Below, in pieces: positions 39,249-47,885 of a DNA stretch of 64,000 nt. The translations under genes and the position numbers were made by a program. Location of the stretch: contig NZ_JAHDTF010000028.1 in NCBI RefSeq assembly GCF_018531465.1, positions 62,001 through 126,000 of the forward strand. The letters run 5' to 3'. Under the pieces are notes generated by a model that saw only the letters and a program-made list of their open reading frames with translations, was not told the origin of the DNA and did not search any database. This DNA is from Sphaerisporangium fuscum (GTDB lineage: Bacteria > Actinomycetota > Actinomycetes > Streptosporangiales > Streptosporangiaceae). The number at the start of each line of letters is the position of its first letter. The stretch's first letter is position 1.

Positions 39249-40214
39249 TCAGACTCGCCTCGTCCCTTCACGGGCGAAGTTCGGTTCCGCCGCTTCCAAT
39301 CGCGGTACCGAGATGCCCAATCGTCGTGCTTCGGCCAGGGTGTCCCGGCAGATCTCACGCGGCTCCTCGGCGTCGGGGTCGGAGTGCGCCGCGAAATTCA
39401 CGCGCACGGGCGCGACATGAGCGGTCAGCCAGGCGAGGACGAGGGCCGTCAGCCAGGTGGGCGCACGGAACGGCAGCACACCGGCCCGGTGACGTCGCAA
39501 GTCAACGCCGCGCGCCTCGAGGAGCGGCAGCAGCTCGCGGCCGGCCAGCAGCCCCTCGCGCAGGTCGCCCGTCGCCCCGGCCAGTTCGGACAGGGAACCC
39601 CGCCGCAGGCCCTGTGAGAACAGGCAGGCATCCGACACGAAATGGACCCACAGCCAGCCGCGGAAGTCAGGCTGCTCCTTGAGCCGGAGCCCGGCCTCGC
39701 GAAACGCCTGGCGCACGGCGCGCTCCCGGTCGGTCGGGGGCCGGCCGAGGGTGCCGAAGATGACCGACGGCAGCAGCGCCCCACGGAGCACGCCGTCCGC
39801 GCCGAATCCGCCACCGGCCTGGGGAAAGCCCCAGGCGATCTGGTCGACAGGGAGTGCGCCGATCGCGGCCAGCGGCTCGGTCCAGATGTTGCCGAAGACC
39901 AGCACCGTGGCCTGGCCGACACGGGGGGACAGGAAGGCCGTCGCCTCCGCGAGGCGGTGGTGCGGCACGCTGAGCACGATCAGGTCGAAGTCGTGGTCCG
40001 GCTCCAGCGCCTCGCGGTAGCGCACCGGCCACTTCTCGACGACGCGCTGCCCCCACACCCGGCGCCGCGTATCGATCAGGTCGAGGTCCACCGCGTCTCC
40101 GTACGTCGCCGCGCGCCCCGGCCGGACGTAGAACTCGATGTCATGTCCCGCCTGTTGCAGGGCCCAGCCGTAGACGGTGGCGATCACGCCTCGGCCGAAC
40201 ATAAGGATCTTCAC
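39249..40214 (-). CDS. Ketopantoate reductase-like (ApbA/PanE family) oxidoreductase
   Basis: A 321-residue NADP-binding enzyme. The Rossmann motif is near the N-terminus (MKILMFGRGVIATVYGWAL, a GxGxxG variant G-R-G-V-I-A), with R-x-G recognising the NADP phosphate. The C-terminal helical domain contains FRGWLWVHFVSDACLFSQGL. It resembles ketopantoate reductase, but the GxGxxG is imperfect, so it may reduce another 2-oxo compound. The divergent TetR gene and two matching operators show dedicated control. Confidence 0.82.
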   Translation of the reverse strand: MKILMFGRGVIATVYGWALQQAGHDIEFYVRPGRAATYGDAVDLDLIDTRRRVWGQRVVEKWPVRYREALEPDHDFDLIVLSVPHHRLAEATAFLSPRVGQATVLVFGNIWTEPLAAIGALPVDQIAWGFPQAGGGFGADGVLRGALLPSVIFGTLGRPPTDRERAVRQAFREAGLRLKEQPDFRGWLWVHFVSDACLFSQGLRRGSLSELAGATGDLREGLLAGRELLPLLEARGVDLRRHRAGVLPFRAPTWLTALVLAWLTAHVAPVRVNFAAHSDPDAEEPREICRDTLAEARRLGISVPRLEAAEPNFAREGTRRV

Positions 40215-40241
40215 GCTGCACCTCGTGGGGTACGATCGATC

Positions 40242-40284
40242 TGGAGACCATCTCCACTTTTCGAAAATATGGAGACCGTCTCCA
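40242..40284. promoter_or_regulatory. Tandem TetR operators TGGAGA-N3-TCTCCA
   Basis: TGGAGACCATCTCCA (40242-40256) and TGGAGACCGTCTCCA (40270-40284) are near-identical palindromes 28 bases apart, centre to centre. They lie between the divergent reductase and TetR genes, so both promoters can be covered. Confidence 0.85.
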
Positions 40285-40306
40285 TTTTGTCAACGCGAGG
40301 TAGCGC

Positions 40307-40876
40307 ATGACCGCCGACAAGCCGCTGCGGGCCGACGCCCGACGCAACCGCGATGCCCTGATCGCCAAGGCGCGAGAGGTCTTCGACGCCGGCGACTTCT
40401 TCGACCTGCGCTTCGATGACTTCGCCCGCCTGGCCGGGGTGGGCACCGGCACGCTGTACCGGCACTTCCCCACCCGGGAGGCACTGGCCGAGGCGGTCTA
40501 CCACGGGGAAGTCGCCGAGCTGTGCGACCGCGCCCGCCGGCTACAGGCCACGCTGCCCGCGGCGGAGGCTTTGGCGACCTTCCTGCGCGGCATGGTCGAC
40601 CACATAGATGCCCACGAGGGCCTGGCCCGGACGCTGGCCACGCTCATGGCCGATCGCTCGGGTGTCCTCGCCGAGGGCAGCCGGGCGCTGGAGCAGGCTG
40701 TGACCGACCTGGTGGCCGCCGCCGTGCGGGACGGCGCCGTTCGCGACGACGTGGGCGCCGGTGCCGTGATGATGGCGCTGCACGGCATCGGTGCCGCCCA
40801 TGACCGCCCCGGTTGGCGGGCCGAGGCCGACGATGTCATCACCCTCGTGCTGGACGGGCTGCGCCGCCCGCTATGA
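40307..40876 (+). CDS. TetR-family regulator
   Basis: A 189-residue TetR protein. The helix-turn-helix is clear (KAREVFDAGDFFDLRFDDFA, GVGTGTLYRHFPTREALAEA). The C-terminal domain matches the SbtR-like group (AEALATFLRGMVDHIDAHEGLARTL). GAGGTAG precedes the ATG. The two TGGAGA-type operators just upstream indicate autoregulation and control of the divergent ketopantoate reductase-like gene. Confidence 0.92.
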   Translation: MTADKPLRADARRNRDALIAKAREVFDAGDFFDLRFDDFARLAGVGTGTLYRHFPTREALAEAVYHGEVAELCDRARRLQATLPAAEALATFLRGMVDHIDAHEGLARTLATLMADRSGVLAEGSRALEQAVTDLVAAAVRDGAVRDDVGAGAVMMALHGIGAAHDRPGWRAEADDVITLVLDGLRRPL

Positions 40877-41107
40877 CAAGGTGCGCACGAGGTCGCATGC
40901 CGCGAGTGAAGGATCCGGTCAGTGGTACGGCGGCGACGATGCGGCCCGGGGTGGTCAACCGGCTGATGCCAGGGTCAAGGTCTCCGTCGGCGTCGTCCAC
41001 AAGACAGCCGCCGGACCGAGACCGCCGCGGCCGCCGCGAACGACCCCCGCTGACCAGCACCTCATCGGCTGACCGGGGCTCTACCGGCCATCCCGCGACC
41101 ACCCGCG

Positions 41108-41314
41108 TCAGAACGGCCGGTCACGATAAGAGGCGTCCAGGTTGGTCCCGCGCGGCGCGAGCTCGTCCCCCAAGAACACCAGCAGCTCCTTGACGCTGCC
41201 GGCGGCCAGGTCGGGCCTGTAGATGACCGAAGTGCCGCCGGTCTTCATCCCCGCCACCGTCAGCCGCAGCTTGGGCCGGTCCTGCCCCCGCTCGGGTCGT
41301 GTGACCAGCTCCAA
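41108..41314 (-). CDS. Small hypothetical frame downstream of the FAD monooxygenase
   Basis: A 68-residue frame from a TTG on the monooxygenase strand (LRLTVAGMKTGGTSVIYRPD, then VKELLVFLGDELAPRG). The composition is protein-like and it lies 47 bases after the monooxygenase stop, but no ribosome site or family is recognised. It may be a fragment. Confidence 0.28.
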   Translation of the reverse strand: MELVTRPERGQDRPKLRLTVAGMKTGGTSVIYRPDLAAGSVKELLVFLGDELAPRGTNLDASYRDRPF

Positions 41315-41361
41315 AGCAACTTCGCGGCCGGCCCGAGCATCGGGCGCAGAGGCGGGACCCT

Positions 41362-42399
41362 TCAGGCGGGCAGGAGACGCATGAGAAGGTTACGTGGTCC
41401 TGCGAGGTGATGGCCGGCCAGGCCGGTCATGCGGCGCGACATCGTCACGATGCGCTGGGCGGGTTTCCTGCGTCGGAGGTCGTAGACGTGCAGCCCGGAC
41501 CCCACATCTCCGGCGGTCTGCAGGCAGTCGGTGAGCGCGGCCGCGTCCAGCAGCGCCTGACACGCGCCTTGTCCGAGTGAGGGTGTCATGGCGTGCGCCG
41601 CGTCGCCGACCAGAGCGACGTTGCCTGCCACGAACGATTCCAGGTGGGGCGACAGGTCGTAGATCTCGTGCCGCAGCACCGCATCCTCGTCGGCTTCGGC
41701 GAGAATGCGCGGGATCGGGTCGTGCCAGCCCGCGTAGCGGGCGCGCAGATCGTCAAGGGTCTCGCGGTGGCCCTCAGGGGTGGACACGGCGGCGTACCAG
41801 TTGGTGGAGCCAGGCTCTTGCGGGGTGATGCCGAACACCTGGCCGGGCCCCCACGTCTCGCCGTGCTCGGGCGGCTCGAATCCGGCGACGCCCCGCCAGG
41901 CCACGATCCCGGTATAGCGAGGCCGGGTAGCGGTGCCGAAGTAGGCGGGGCGCACCACGCTGCGCAGTCCGTCCGCCCCCACCACGAGGTCGTAGTCCTT
42001 GCATAGCGACTCCGGGTCGGTGATATCTGTCCCGGTCACGATCGCGGTATCTCCCATGGCGCCGAGCAGCAGCCCCATCAGTGAGATTCGGGACAGCATC
42101 AAGACCGGTGTGCCACCCTTGCGCTCGATGCGTTCCAGTGGCAGGTCGGCGATCCGGCGGCCGTCAGGCGTGCGGATCCGGGCCTTACGGTAGGGAACCG
42201 TACGGTGGCGTAGTTCCTCGCCGAGGCCGAGTCGCGCGAGCGCGGCCTGTGCGTCGGGACGTAGGCCGAGGGCGGTGCCCTCAGGTCTGATCTGCGGCCG
42301 GCGTTCGAGCACGGTTACCTCCCAGCCGATGCTGCGCAGCCCGATGGCGGTGGCCAGTCCACCGATGCCGGCACCGACGACGGCCGCGGTTCCATTCAT
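41362..42399 (-). CDS. FAD-dependent monooxygenase (class A)
   Basis: A 345-residue flavoprotein hydroxylase. It has the N-terminal FAD site VVGAGIGGLATAIGL, the central DG motif (YDLVVGADGLRSVVRPAYFG) and NVALVGDAAHAMTPSLGQGA, the second FAD motif. It is slightly shorter than typical para-hydroxybenzoate hydroxylase-type enzymes (about 390) but complete. A GGAGAAGGAG ribosome site precedes the ATG. It is divergent from a TetR gene with a perfect palindrome between them; the substrate is probably an aromatic compound or antibiotic. Confidence 0.9.
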   Translation of the reverse strand: MNGTAAVVGAGIGGLATAIGLRSIGWEVTVLERRPQIRPEGTALGLRPDAQAALARLGLGEELRHRTVPYRKARIRTPDGRRIADLPLERIERKGGTPVLMLSRISLMGLLLGAMGDTAIVTGTDITDPESLCKDYDLVVGADGLRSVVRPAYFGTATRPRYTGIVAWRGVAGFEPPEHGETWGPGQVFGITPQEPGSTNWYAAVSTPEGHRETLDDLRARYAGWHDPIPRILAEADEDAVLRHEIYDLSPHLESFVAGNVALVGDAAHAMTPSLGQGACQALLDAAALTDCLQTAGDVGSGLHVYDLRRRKPAQRIVTMSRRMTGLAGHHLAGPRNLLMRLLPA

Positions 42400-42429
42400 G
42401 TCGCATCTCCTTCTCCGTTCACCGCAGCT

Positions 42430-42470
42430 GTGGTACCACTGTTGTGGTGAACGGCGCAAGCCGCGATAAT
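42430..42470 (+). promoter_or_regulatory. TetR promoter and palindromic operator
   Basis: GTGGTACCAC (42430-42439) is a perfect palindrome, followed by the half-site GTGGT. TTGTGG (42442-42447), a 17-base spacer and GATAAT (42465-42470) form the promoter of the TetR gene, whose ATG lies 6 bases after the -10. Confidence 0.7.
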
Positions 42471-42476
42471 GAGGCC

Positions 42477-43064
42477 ATGGCGGAGAACCGAGACCGGCGC
42501 GACCAGCTGCGTGACGCAGCGATCGAAGTGCTGGCCCATCAGGGCGGCAGGGGACTGACCCACAGAGCCGTGGATCGCCAAGCAGGACTGCCGGAGGGCA
42601 CGGCCAAGAACTACTTCGCCAGCCGCGACGCGCTGCTGCAAGCCGCCGCCGAGCGGTGCGTCGAGCGATACTGGGCCGACTTGAAACGAGCGCAGGCAAG
42701 CCGGATCGAGGGACGCGACGGACTCGTCGCACTGATGAGAGACCTGCTCGCTCGTGCGCTCACGGCCAACAGATCCAGAGTGCTGGCCTACCTCGAGTTG
42801 CACGCGGAGGCCGCACGCAGGCCGAGCCTGCAGCAGACGCTGGCCGAGCTCACCAAGGCCGACCTGGAGTTGCACCTGGAGTCCCAACGGGCGGCAGGCC
42901 TACCCGCGACGCAGACGGCCGCCGCCACGGTGACCATGTGCGTCAACACGGCCTTGACCTACCTGCTCACTCAGACTCCTCAGACGCTCAAGGCCTACGG
43001 TCTGGACGACCTCGACACCTTCCTGCGCGACCTCATTGACACCGCTTATCCCCTGAAGCGGTAA
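42477..43064 (+). CDS. TetR-family regulator (leaderless)
   Basis: A 195-residue TetR protein starting MAENRDRRDQLRDAAIEVLA. The helix-turn-helix is followed by GLPEGTAKNYFASRDALLQA, and the ligand domain is helical. The ATG at 42477 is placed where transcription should start (6 bases after GATAAT), so the mRNA is probably leaderless; an upstream GTG at 42444 lies within the promoter and is rejected. It is divergent from the FAD monooxygenase, its likely target. Confidence 0.9.
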   Translation: MAENRDRRDQLRDAAIEVLAHQGGRGLTHRAVDRQAGLPEGTAKNYFASRDALLQAAAERCVERYWADLKRAQASRIEGRDGLVALMRDLLARALTANRSRVLAYLELHAEAARRPSLQQTLAELTKADLELHLESQRAAGLPATQTAAATVTMCVNTALTYLLTQTPQTLKAYGLDDLDTFLRDLIDTAYPLKR

Positions 43065-43122
43065 TGGCGGGCCCGGAGGTCGATCGCTTCGCGGACGGGG
43101 GCGGCGGCTGTTCCTGGGTTCC

Positions 43123-43317
43123 TCAACCCCGAATGACCTTCACGCCGTCGAACCGGGCCGGGTCGTTGACCAGCACCCGCTTGCCCTCGGCCAACACGGC
43201 GTCGTTCGCGGTGCTCCACGCGATCGCCGGCGCCTCGGCGATCCGGGCCACGGTCAGGTGCTGCACCTCGATCGCCTCCAGTGCCGATCGAGGAGGTACC
43301 GCTCGAGTGCCGTTCAC
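43123..43317 (-). pseudogene. ISL3-family transposase fragment
   Basis: The frame reads VQHLTVARIAEAPAIAWSTA, then NDAVLAEGKRVLVNDPARFD and GVKVI. This matches the stretch of ISL3 transposases just before the first catalytic Asp. Only about 64 residues survive and no terminal repeats are seen. Confidence 0.75.
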
Positions 43318-43333
43318 TCTCGTGATGTGCTGG

Positions 43334-43353
43334 ACCTCAACTATGGTTAAGGT
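43334..43353. promoter_or_regulatory. MerR/SoxR-type inverted repeat upstream of the split-barrel gene
   Basis: ACCTCAACTATGGTTAAGGT is a nearly perfect 20-bp inverted repeat (ACCTCAAC against ACCTTAAC), like the spacer operators of MerR/SoxR regulators. It lies 18 bases before the gene start. No MerR gene adjoins it here, so the regulator would act from elsewhere. Confidence 0.5.
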
Positions 43354-43370
43354 TGCATGCTTGCGGCATG

Positions 43371-43808
43371 GTCTTCACTGATAACGAGTACACCTACCTA
43401 TCCGAACACCCGTTGGGGCGGCTGGCGACGATCGGGCCGGACGGAGCGCCGCAGGTCCACCCCGTGGCCCTCTGGCTGGACGAGGCGGCCGGGACCATCG
43501 ACATCGGCGGCCCGGCCCTGGCCAGGAGTCAGAAGTTCCGCAACGTCCAAGCCGACCCGCGAGTCTCCCTCGTCGTGGACGACCAGGCCGAGACGCCCAA
43601 TGCCATCGGCCAGACCGGCCGGGGTATCGAGATTCGCGGGCAGGCTGAGATCGTGACGCTCGACCCGCCGCTGATCGCGGCGTTCACCAAGGAAACGCTC
43701 CGCATCCACCCGCACCGGATCATCACCTGGAACATCGGCCAGTTCGCCTCCTCACCCGGACGGCCTTCGCACCTGCAGGGCTACAGCTCCCGCAACGTGT
43801 CCAGGTGA
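43371..43808 (+). CDS. Split-barrel (PPOX class) F420/FMN-dependent oxidoreductase
   Basis: A 145-residue split beta-barrel enzyme, a paralogue of the protein at 17353-17742 with the same order of motifs: HPLGRLATIGPDGAPQVHPVA, GGPALARSQKFRNVQ, VSLVVDDQ and RGIEIRGQAEI. It extends further at the C-terminus (SSPGRPSHLQGYSSRNV). It probably uses F420 or FMN to reduce a small organic substrate. ATG 43371 was chosen as the family start; a GTG at 43353 lies within the upstream inverted repeat. Confidence 0.88.
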   Translation, partial: VFTDNEYTYLSEHPLGRLATIGPDGAPQVHPVALWLDEAAGTIDIGGPALARSQKFRNVQADPRVSLVVDDQAETPNAIGQTGRGIEIRGQAEIVTLDPPLIAAFTKETLRIHPHRIITWNIGQFASSPGRPSHLQGYSSRNVSR

Positions 43809-43877
43809 GGTGGCCCGGGCCCGTTCTTCGCGTACGCGCCCGGGGGGGAAACGATGACAGGCGACCCCGCGTCCGCT

Positions 43878-43895
43878 TATAGTGCGGTTGGCACT
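43878..43895 (+). promoter_or_regulatory. PadR promoter element with inverted repeat
   Basis: A TATAGT -10-like box (43878-43883) overlaps AGTGC (43881-43885) - GGTTG - GCACT (43891-43895), followed by a further AGTGC copy. The site is 24 bases upstream of the PadR gene and suits autorepression. Confidence 0.55.
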
Positions 43896-43918
43896 AGTGC
43901 GGATGGCAAGGTGAGGTC

Positions 43919-44533
43919 ATGGGAGCCGATCTGGTGGGGTTGACGGTTCTGGCGCTGCTCGCCGAGAGGGACCGGCACCCCTACGAGATGCGCCTGCTCA
44001 TCCGGCAGCGGCGCAAGGACTACGCCATGGGCTCGCCGCGCAGCCTCTACCGGGCGGTCGAGCGGCTGGAGCGGGCGGGGCTGATCGAGGAGGCGGAGAC
44101 CGGCCGGGAAGGCCGGCGGCCGGAGCGCACGGTCTACCGGATCACCTCGGAGGGTTTCGAGTCCTTCCAGGACCAGCTCGGCGAGTTGGTGTCGGTGCCG
44201 CTGGAGGACCATCCCGTGTTCACGGCCGCCGTCGGGCTTCTGGCCCAGCTCCCTCCGGCGGCGGCCGCCGCGGCGCTGCGCACCCGGGTGGTGCTGCTGG
44301 AAGGATCGATCGCCGAGCTGGAGGCGCAGCGGGCCGGGCTGGGACGGCGGCTGCACCGCCTGCTGCTGCTCGAACTGGAGTACCTGCTCGCGCTCCGGCG
44401 GACCGAGCTGGCCTGGGTGCGACAGCTGGCCGACGACATCACCGGCGGAGCGCTCACCTGGGACGCCGAGGCGGTCAGGGCCGACCCCGGCCTGCTCGTC
44501 ACCCCGGAGGCCGACCAGGGGGTTCTCCCATGA
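43919..44533 (+). CDS. PadR-family regulator
   Basis: A 204-residue regulator with the PadR winged helix (LTVLALLAERDRHPYEMRLL, GSPRSLYRAVERLERAGLIE, and the RTVYRITSEG wing) and a C-terminal coiled-coil dimerisation domain (about 110-180). An AGGTGAGG ribosome site precedes the ATG. The FAD monooxygenase that follows in the same direction, after 165 bases, is a likely target. Confidence 0.92.
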   Translation: MGADLVGLTVLALLAERDRHPYEMRLLIRQRRKDYAMGSPRSLYRAVERLERAGLIEEAETGREGRRPERTVYRITSEGFESFQDQLGELVSVPLEDHPVFTAAVGLLAQLPPAAAAAALRTRVVLLEGSIAELEAQRAGLGRRLHRLLLLELEYLLALRRTELAWVRQLADDITGGALTWDAEAVRADPGLLVTPEADQGVLP

Positions 44534-44698
44534 GCTGAGCGAAGGCCCCGGCCGGTGTGCGCCAACACGCCCGCCGGGGCCAGATCCGAGCCGGTCCTCA
44601 CGCGAGCGCGAGCCGGTGCCTCAGATGCGCGAGTCAAGGCTACCGGTGAGCTCCACGAGGACGTACCTACCGACCGTTACGTCTGACGAGGATGCACC

Positions 44699-45907
44699 AT
44701 GCCTGTGAACGTGCTGATCATCGGTGCCGGCATCGGCGGCCTGGCGCTGGCCCAGGGGCTGCGCCGGGCCGGCGTGCCCGCCATCGTGTACGAGCGGGAC
44801 CGCGGCCCCGCCGACCGCCCCCAGGGGTACCGGCTGCACCTGAACCCCACCGGCGTCCAGGCTCTGCGCGAGTGCCTGGCGCCGGACGTGTTCGAGGTGT
44901 TCCAGGCCGCTTGCGGGCGGCCCGCCCGCACCATGACCTTCTACACCGAGACCCTGCGCCGGCTGCTCACCGTCGAGGTCTCGGTCACCGGCCACCGTTC
45001 GGTCGGCCGGGACACCTTCCGCGGCGCCCTCCTCACCGGCCTGGAGGGATCCATCCGCTTCGGCAAGACCTGCACCGGCTACCGCCGCGACCCGGACGGT
45101 ACGGTGACCGCGCTGTTCGCCGACGGCACCACGGCCACCGGGGACGTGCTGGTGGCCGCCGACGGCACCGGTTCGGTGATCCGCCGGCAGTACCTGCCGC
45201 ACGCCGAACGCCTGGACACCGGCATGCGGACGATCGCCGGCCGCCTCCCGCTCACCACGCGTGTCCGCGCGCTGCTGCCCGGCTCGCTCTCCACCGGTCC
45301 CGTCACGATCACCGCACCCGGCGGGATGGGGATGTTCCTGGCCCTGCAGGAGTTCCAGCGGAGCGCCGCGGACGACTTCGTCAGCTGGGGCCTGGGGGCC
45401 CGCGCCACCACCACGGGCGAGCTGTCGGGCCTGTCCGGCGAGCGGCTCCGCGCTCTCGTCGCCGAGCTGACCGCCGGATGGCACACGGATCTGCGTGCCC
45501 TCGTCCACCAGACCGACACGGCGGCGGTGACCGCGACGGCCATCCGCAGCTCGGTGCCGGTCCCGGCGTGGACGCCCGGCCCGGTCACCCTGCTGGGTGA
45601 CGCCATCCATGCCATGACCCCGGCACGCGGCATCGGCGCCAACACGGCCCTGCGGGACGCCGCGCTGCTCGCCCGCCTGCTGGCCGCGGTCGCGCGCGGG
45701 GAGCGTCCCCTGCTGGAGGCCGTCGGCGAGTACGAGGCGCTGATGACGGAGTACGGCTTCGCCGCCGTCCGGGCGTCGCTCGCCGAGCTCAAACGCCAGA
45801 CTGCGCTGGACGGCCGCGCCGCACTCGCGCTGACCAGGGCGGCGTTGCGTCTGATGGACGCGGTGCCCCCGCTCAAGCGGCGCGTCTTCGCCGACTTGGG
45901 CGAGTAG
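44699..45907 (+). CDS. FAD-dependent monooxygenase
   Basis: A 402-residue class A flavin monooxygenase. It has the N-terminal FAD site LIIGAGIGGLALAQGL, ERDRGPADRPQGYRLHLNP, the DG motif region VLVAADGTGSVIRRQYL and VTLLGDAIHAMTPARGIGAN. The C-terminal helices (ALTRAALRLMDAVPPLKRR) are typical of actinobacterial members that modify polyketides or antibiotics. The upstream PadR suggests induction by the substrate. Confidence 0.92.
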   Translation: MPVNVLIIGAGIGGLALAQGLRRAGVPAIVYERDRGPADRPQGYRLHLNPTGVQALRECLAPDVFEVFQAACGRPARTMTFYTETLRRLLTVEVSVTGHRSVGRDTFRGALLTGLEGSIRFGKTCTGYRRDPDGTVTALFADGTTATGDVLVAADGTGSVIRRQYLPHAERLDTGMRTIAGRLPLTTRVRALLPGSLSTGPVTITAPGGMGMFLALQEFQRSAADDFVSWGLGARATTTGELSGLSGERLRALVAELTAGWHTDLRALVHQTDTAAVTATAIRSSVPVPAWTPGPVTLLGDAIHAMTPARGIGANTALRDAALLARLLAAVARGERPLLEAVGEYEALMTEYGFAAVRASLAELKRQTALDGRAALALTRAALRLMDAVPPLKRRVFADLGE

Positions 45908-45916
45908 GGGCGGCAC

Positions 45917-46140
45917 GGCGCGACGGGCGGCATCGGCCGCCAGATCGTGGGTGAAGGGCTGCGCCGCGGCCACGACATCACCGCCTGCGGCCGGCGTGCG
46001 GCGGCCCTTCAGGATCTCGTCACCAGGAGCCGCAGCGACCTCCACCGGTCACCGGCCGGGCTGATCGCGACGCCCGGAACCCGGACATCGTTCGCCGGGC
46101 GGTGGCGCCCCTCTCCCGGCTGCTTCTGGCTGAGGCAGGT
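45917..46140 (+). pseudogene. NmrA/SDR-like NAD(P)-binding protein remnant
   Basis: A frame reads GATGGIGRQIVGEGLRRGHD, then ITACGRRAAALQDLVTRSR. This is the Rossmann start of an NmrA-type SDR without its first strand. A shifted frame then gives DARNPDIVRRAVAPLSRLLL. No start codon, further domains or intact frame remain. Confidence 0.6.
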
Positions 46141-46228
46141 CGGTGATTCGCCGCCAGGTCGGTTCCCTGAGGCGGAAAGGGCCGGCGGGGGTCAGCGCCC
46201 GGCACGACCGGCCGTGCGGACGCGATGA

Positions 46229-46684
46229 TCAGGGGGTGGGGCGCCGGCGATGTTCGAGGAGCTGGTCGAGCTGCGTCTCGAACCAGGCGAAGGCGTCACG
46301 CATCTCGATGAGGCGGTGGTCCGCGCGGTCTCCGGCGGAGGCGACGCCCTGGTCGGCGATCTGCCGCAGGCGGCCGAGAGCGCGGAGTTTGGCTTCCAGG
46401 GGCGCCTGCCAGCTGCCGGAGGCCAGGCGGTAGTAGATGCGGCGGTCACCCGGCCGCGAGACGCGCTCCAGCATGCCGGCGGTGATGAGCTGCCTGGTGC
46501 CGGTGCTGACCGCTCCGGCCGACAGGCGCAGCCCGTGCTGGATCTGCTCGGCGGATTGCTCGGGCGGGTCGCAGACCATCATCCAGGCGGCGATCCGCAT
46601 CATGGCGCGGGGGATGCCCATCTCCGGTCCGAGAGCGCCGAGTTCTTCGATGAAGGCGGACTGCCATCCGGGGTGTTCGGTCAT
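46229..46684 (-). CDS. GbsR/MarR-type regulator
   Basis: A 151-residue winged-helix regulator of the GbsR group: MGIPRAMMRIAAWMMVCDPP, SAEQIQHGLRLSAGAVSTGT (recognition helix), GMLERVSRPGDRRIYYRLA, then a C-terminal dimerisation helix. It lies 25 bases after the broken amidohydrolase gene on the same strand. The promoter of that unit carries a perfect palindrome, so it probably regulates itself. Confidence 0.9.
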   Translation of the reverse strand: MTEHPGWQSAFIEELGALGPEMGIPRAMMRIAAWMMVCDPPEQSAEQIQHGLRLSAGAVSTGTRQLITAGMLERVSRPGDRRIYYRLASGSWQAPLEAKLRALGRLRQIADQGVASAGDRADHRLIEMRDAFAWFETQLDQLLEHRRRPTP

Positions 46685-46709
46685 GCGCGTGCCTCTGTGG
46701 TCGGGCGTT

Positions 46710-47497
46710 CTACGCCAGGGTGGGGAAGAGGGCCAGGGCGCTGTCCCGTTCGATCGCCGTCCTGTCGGCGTGGGTGAAGCCCTCGTAGTCGCGGATGCCG
46801 GCGATGGTGGCCGGGACGGCGGCCTCGGTGGCGAATACGTAGTCGCTGCCGAAAAGGATGTGAGAGCTGTCGGCCACGGTGAGCAGGGAGGCGAAGGCGT
46901 GCGGAGACGCCGACAGCGCGGTGTCGTAGTAGAAGTTCCCCAGGAAGTGATCGGGCCCTTCGGGGAGGACGTTCTTCTTGAACCGCAGGTAGTAGCTGAG
47001 TTGGTCGGGCATCTTCTCCTCCAGTCTGCGGGAGGCAGAGAATATCTTGCCCATGCCGTCCGCGACGATCGGGAGCGGCCCTTTCAGGTCCGCCAGCATG
47101 GCGGCGGTGACGCCGACCCGGGCCGCCATGTAAGGGACCGCACCGCCCGCGTGCGCGAGGACGAACCGGATGCGCGGGTAGTTCTTCGTGACGCCGTTCA
47201 CCATCAGGGAGAAGGCGGTTCGTGTGGTGTCGAAGCAGACGTCGAGCATCGCCTCGGGCAGCCCCAGGTGGGAGTACTCCTGTCCCGGGGGTGACTGGGG
47301 ATGGACGAACACCACGGCCCGGCGTCGGTCCAGCTCGGCGAAGAGCGGGCGGAACCGGGGGTCTCCGAGGTAGTACCGGCGTTCCACTTCGGTAACTGCA
47401 CGCCCAGGCCCTCGCTGACTCCGAGTTTGGACAGGGCTCGGGTGTACTCCTTGGGGACGATGTGGTGGTGTACGTCGATCAGTCCCGGTTCCGCCAT
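46710..47497 (-). pseudogene. Amidohydrolase with internal deletion and frameshift
   Basis: The start MAEPGLIDVHHHIVPKEYTR is the metal-binding HxH of an amidohydrolase (ACMSD/gamma-resorcylate decarboxylase type). About 40 residues later, near 47385, the frame changes and the protein resumes at RYYLGDPRFRPLFAELDRRR, reading to LALFPTLA with FVHPQSP, FVLAHAGGA and ILFGSDYVF intact. Compared with the usual 330 residues, about 100 are missing at the junction. It should be non-functional unless the second part is expressed alone. Confidence 0.78.
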
Positions 47498-47547
47498 GGA
47501 ACATCACTCCCTTGATCGCCCCTTGGGCTCGCCGATCTATTGATTCT

Positions 47548-47586
47548 CTAGTTTCAGAAACTAGTGAAAGTAAGGGCGGACGTCAA
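47548..47586 (-). promoter_or_regulatory. Promoter with palindromic GbsR/MarR operator
   Basis: On the minus strand TTGACG (47586-47581), a 17-base spacer and TAGTTT (47563-47558) form a promoter. The perfect palindrome CTAGTTTC-A-GAAACTAG (47548-47564) covers the -10. It drives the amidohydrolase remnant and the GbsR gene. Confidence 0.75.
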
Positions 47587-47735
47587 CGAATGCGCACCAC
47601 CGGAGGCGAGCCCTGCGCCTCGGGGCAGGCGATGCGCCTCGGCTTGACGCTCGCCCGCTCCCCGGCGGGACAAGGCGCGGCTTCGCCATCACGCCTATTA
47701 CGCCACCCGCGCCGACCTGCCGCGCGGGCCGGCCC

Positions 47736-47885
47736 GTGCTCGTGTGCCTGATCGCATTCCCGGCCATTCGCGCCCGGCTGATCATGACGGTGCCCGCCCT
47801 GCAGGCCAGGACGCTACAACGCGCGTTCGACGCCCAAGAGCTCCTCGCCGACGCCCTGCGCGCCGCCTACCCTGGCGAGCTGGAC
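47736..47885 (+). pseudogene. Fragment resembling a TetR C-terminal domain
   Basis: A plus-strand frame reads VCLIAFPAIRARLIMTVPAL, then LQRAFDAQELLADALRAAYP. This looks like the helical part of a TetR-type regulator. It is fused head-to-head to an FMN reductase fragment at about 47885 and has no helix-turn-helix. Confidence 0.3.

Noticed and set aside
42444..42476. Upstream GTG as start of the TetR gene at 42477.
   Set aside because: It lies inside the promoter between -35 and -10. The ATG 6 bases after the -10 gives a normal TetR N-terminus.
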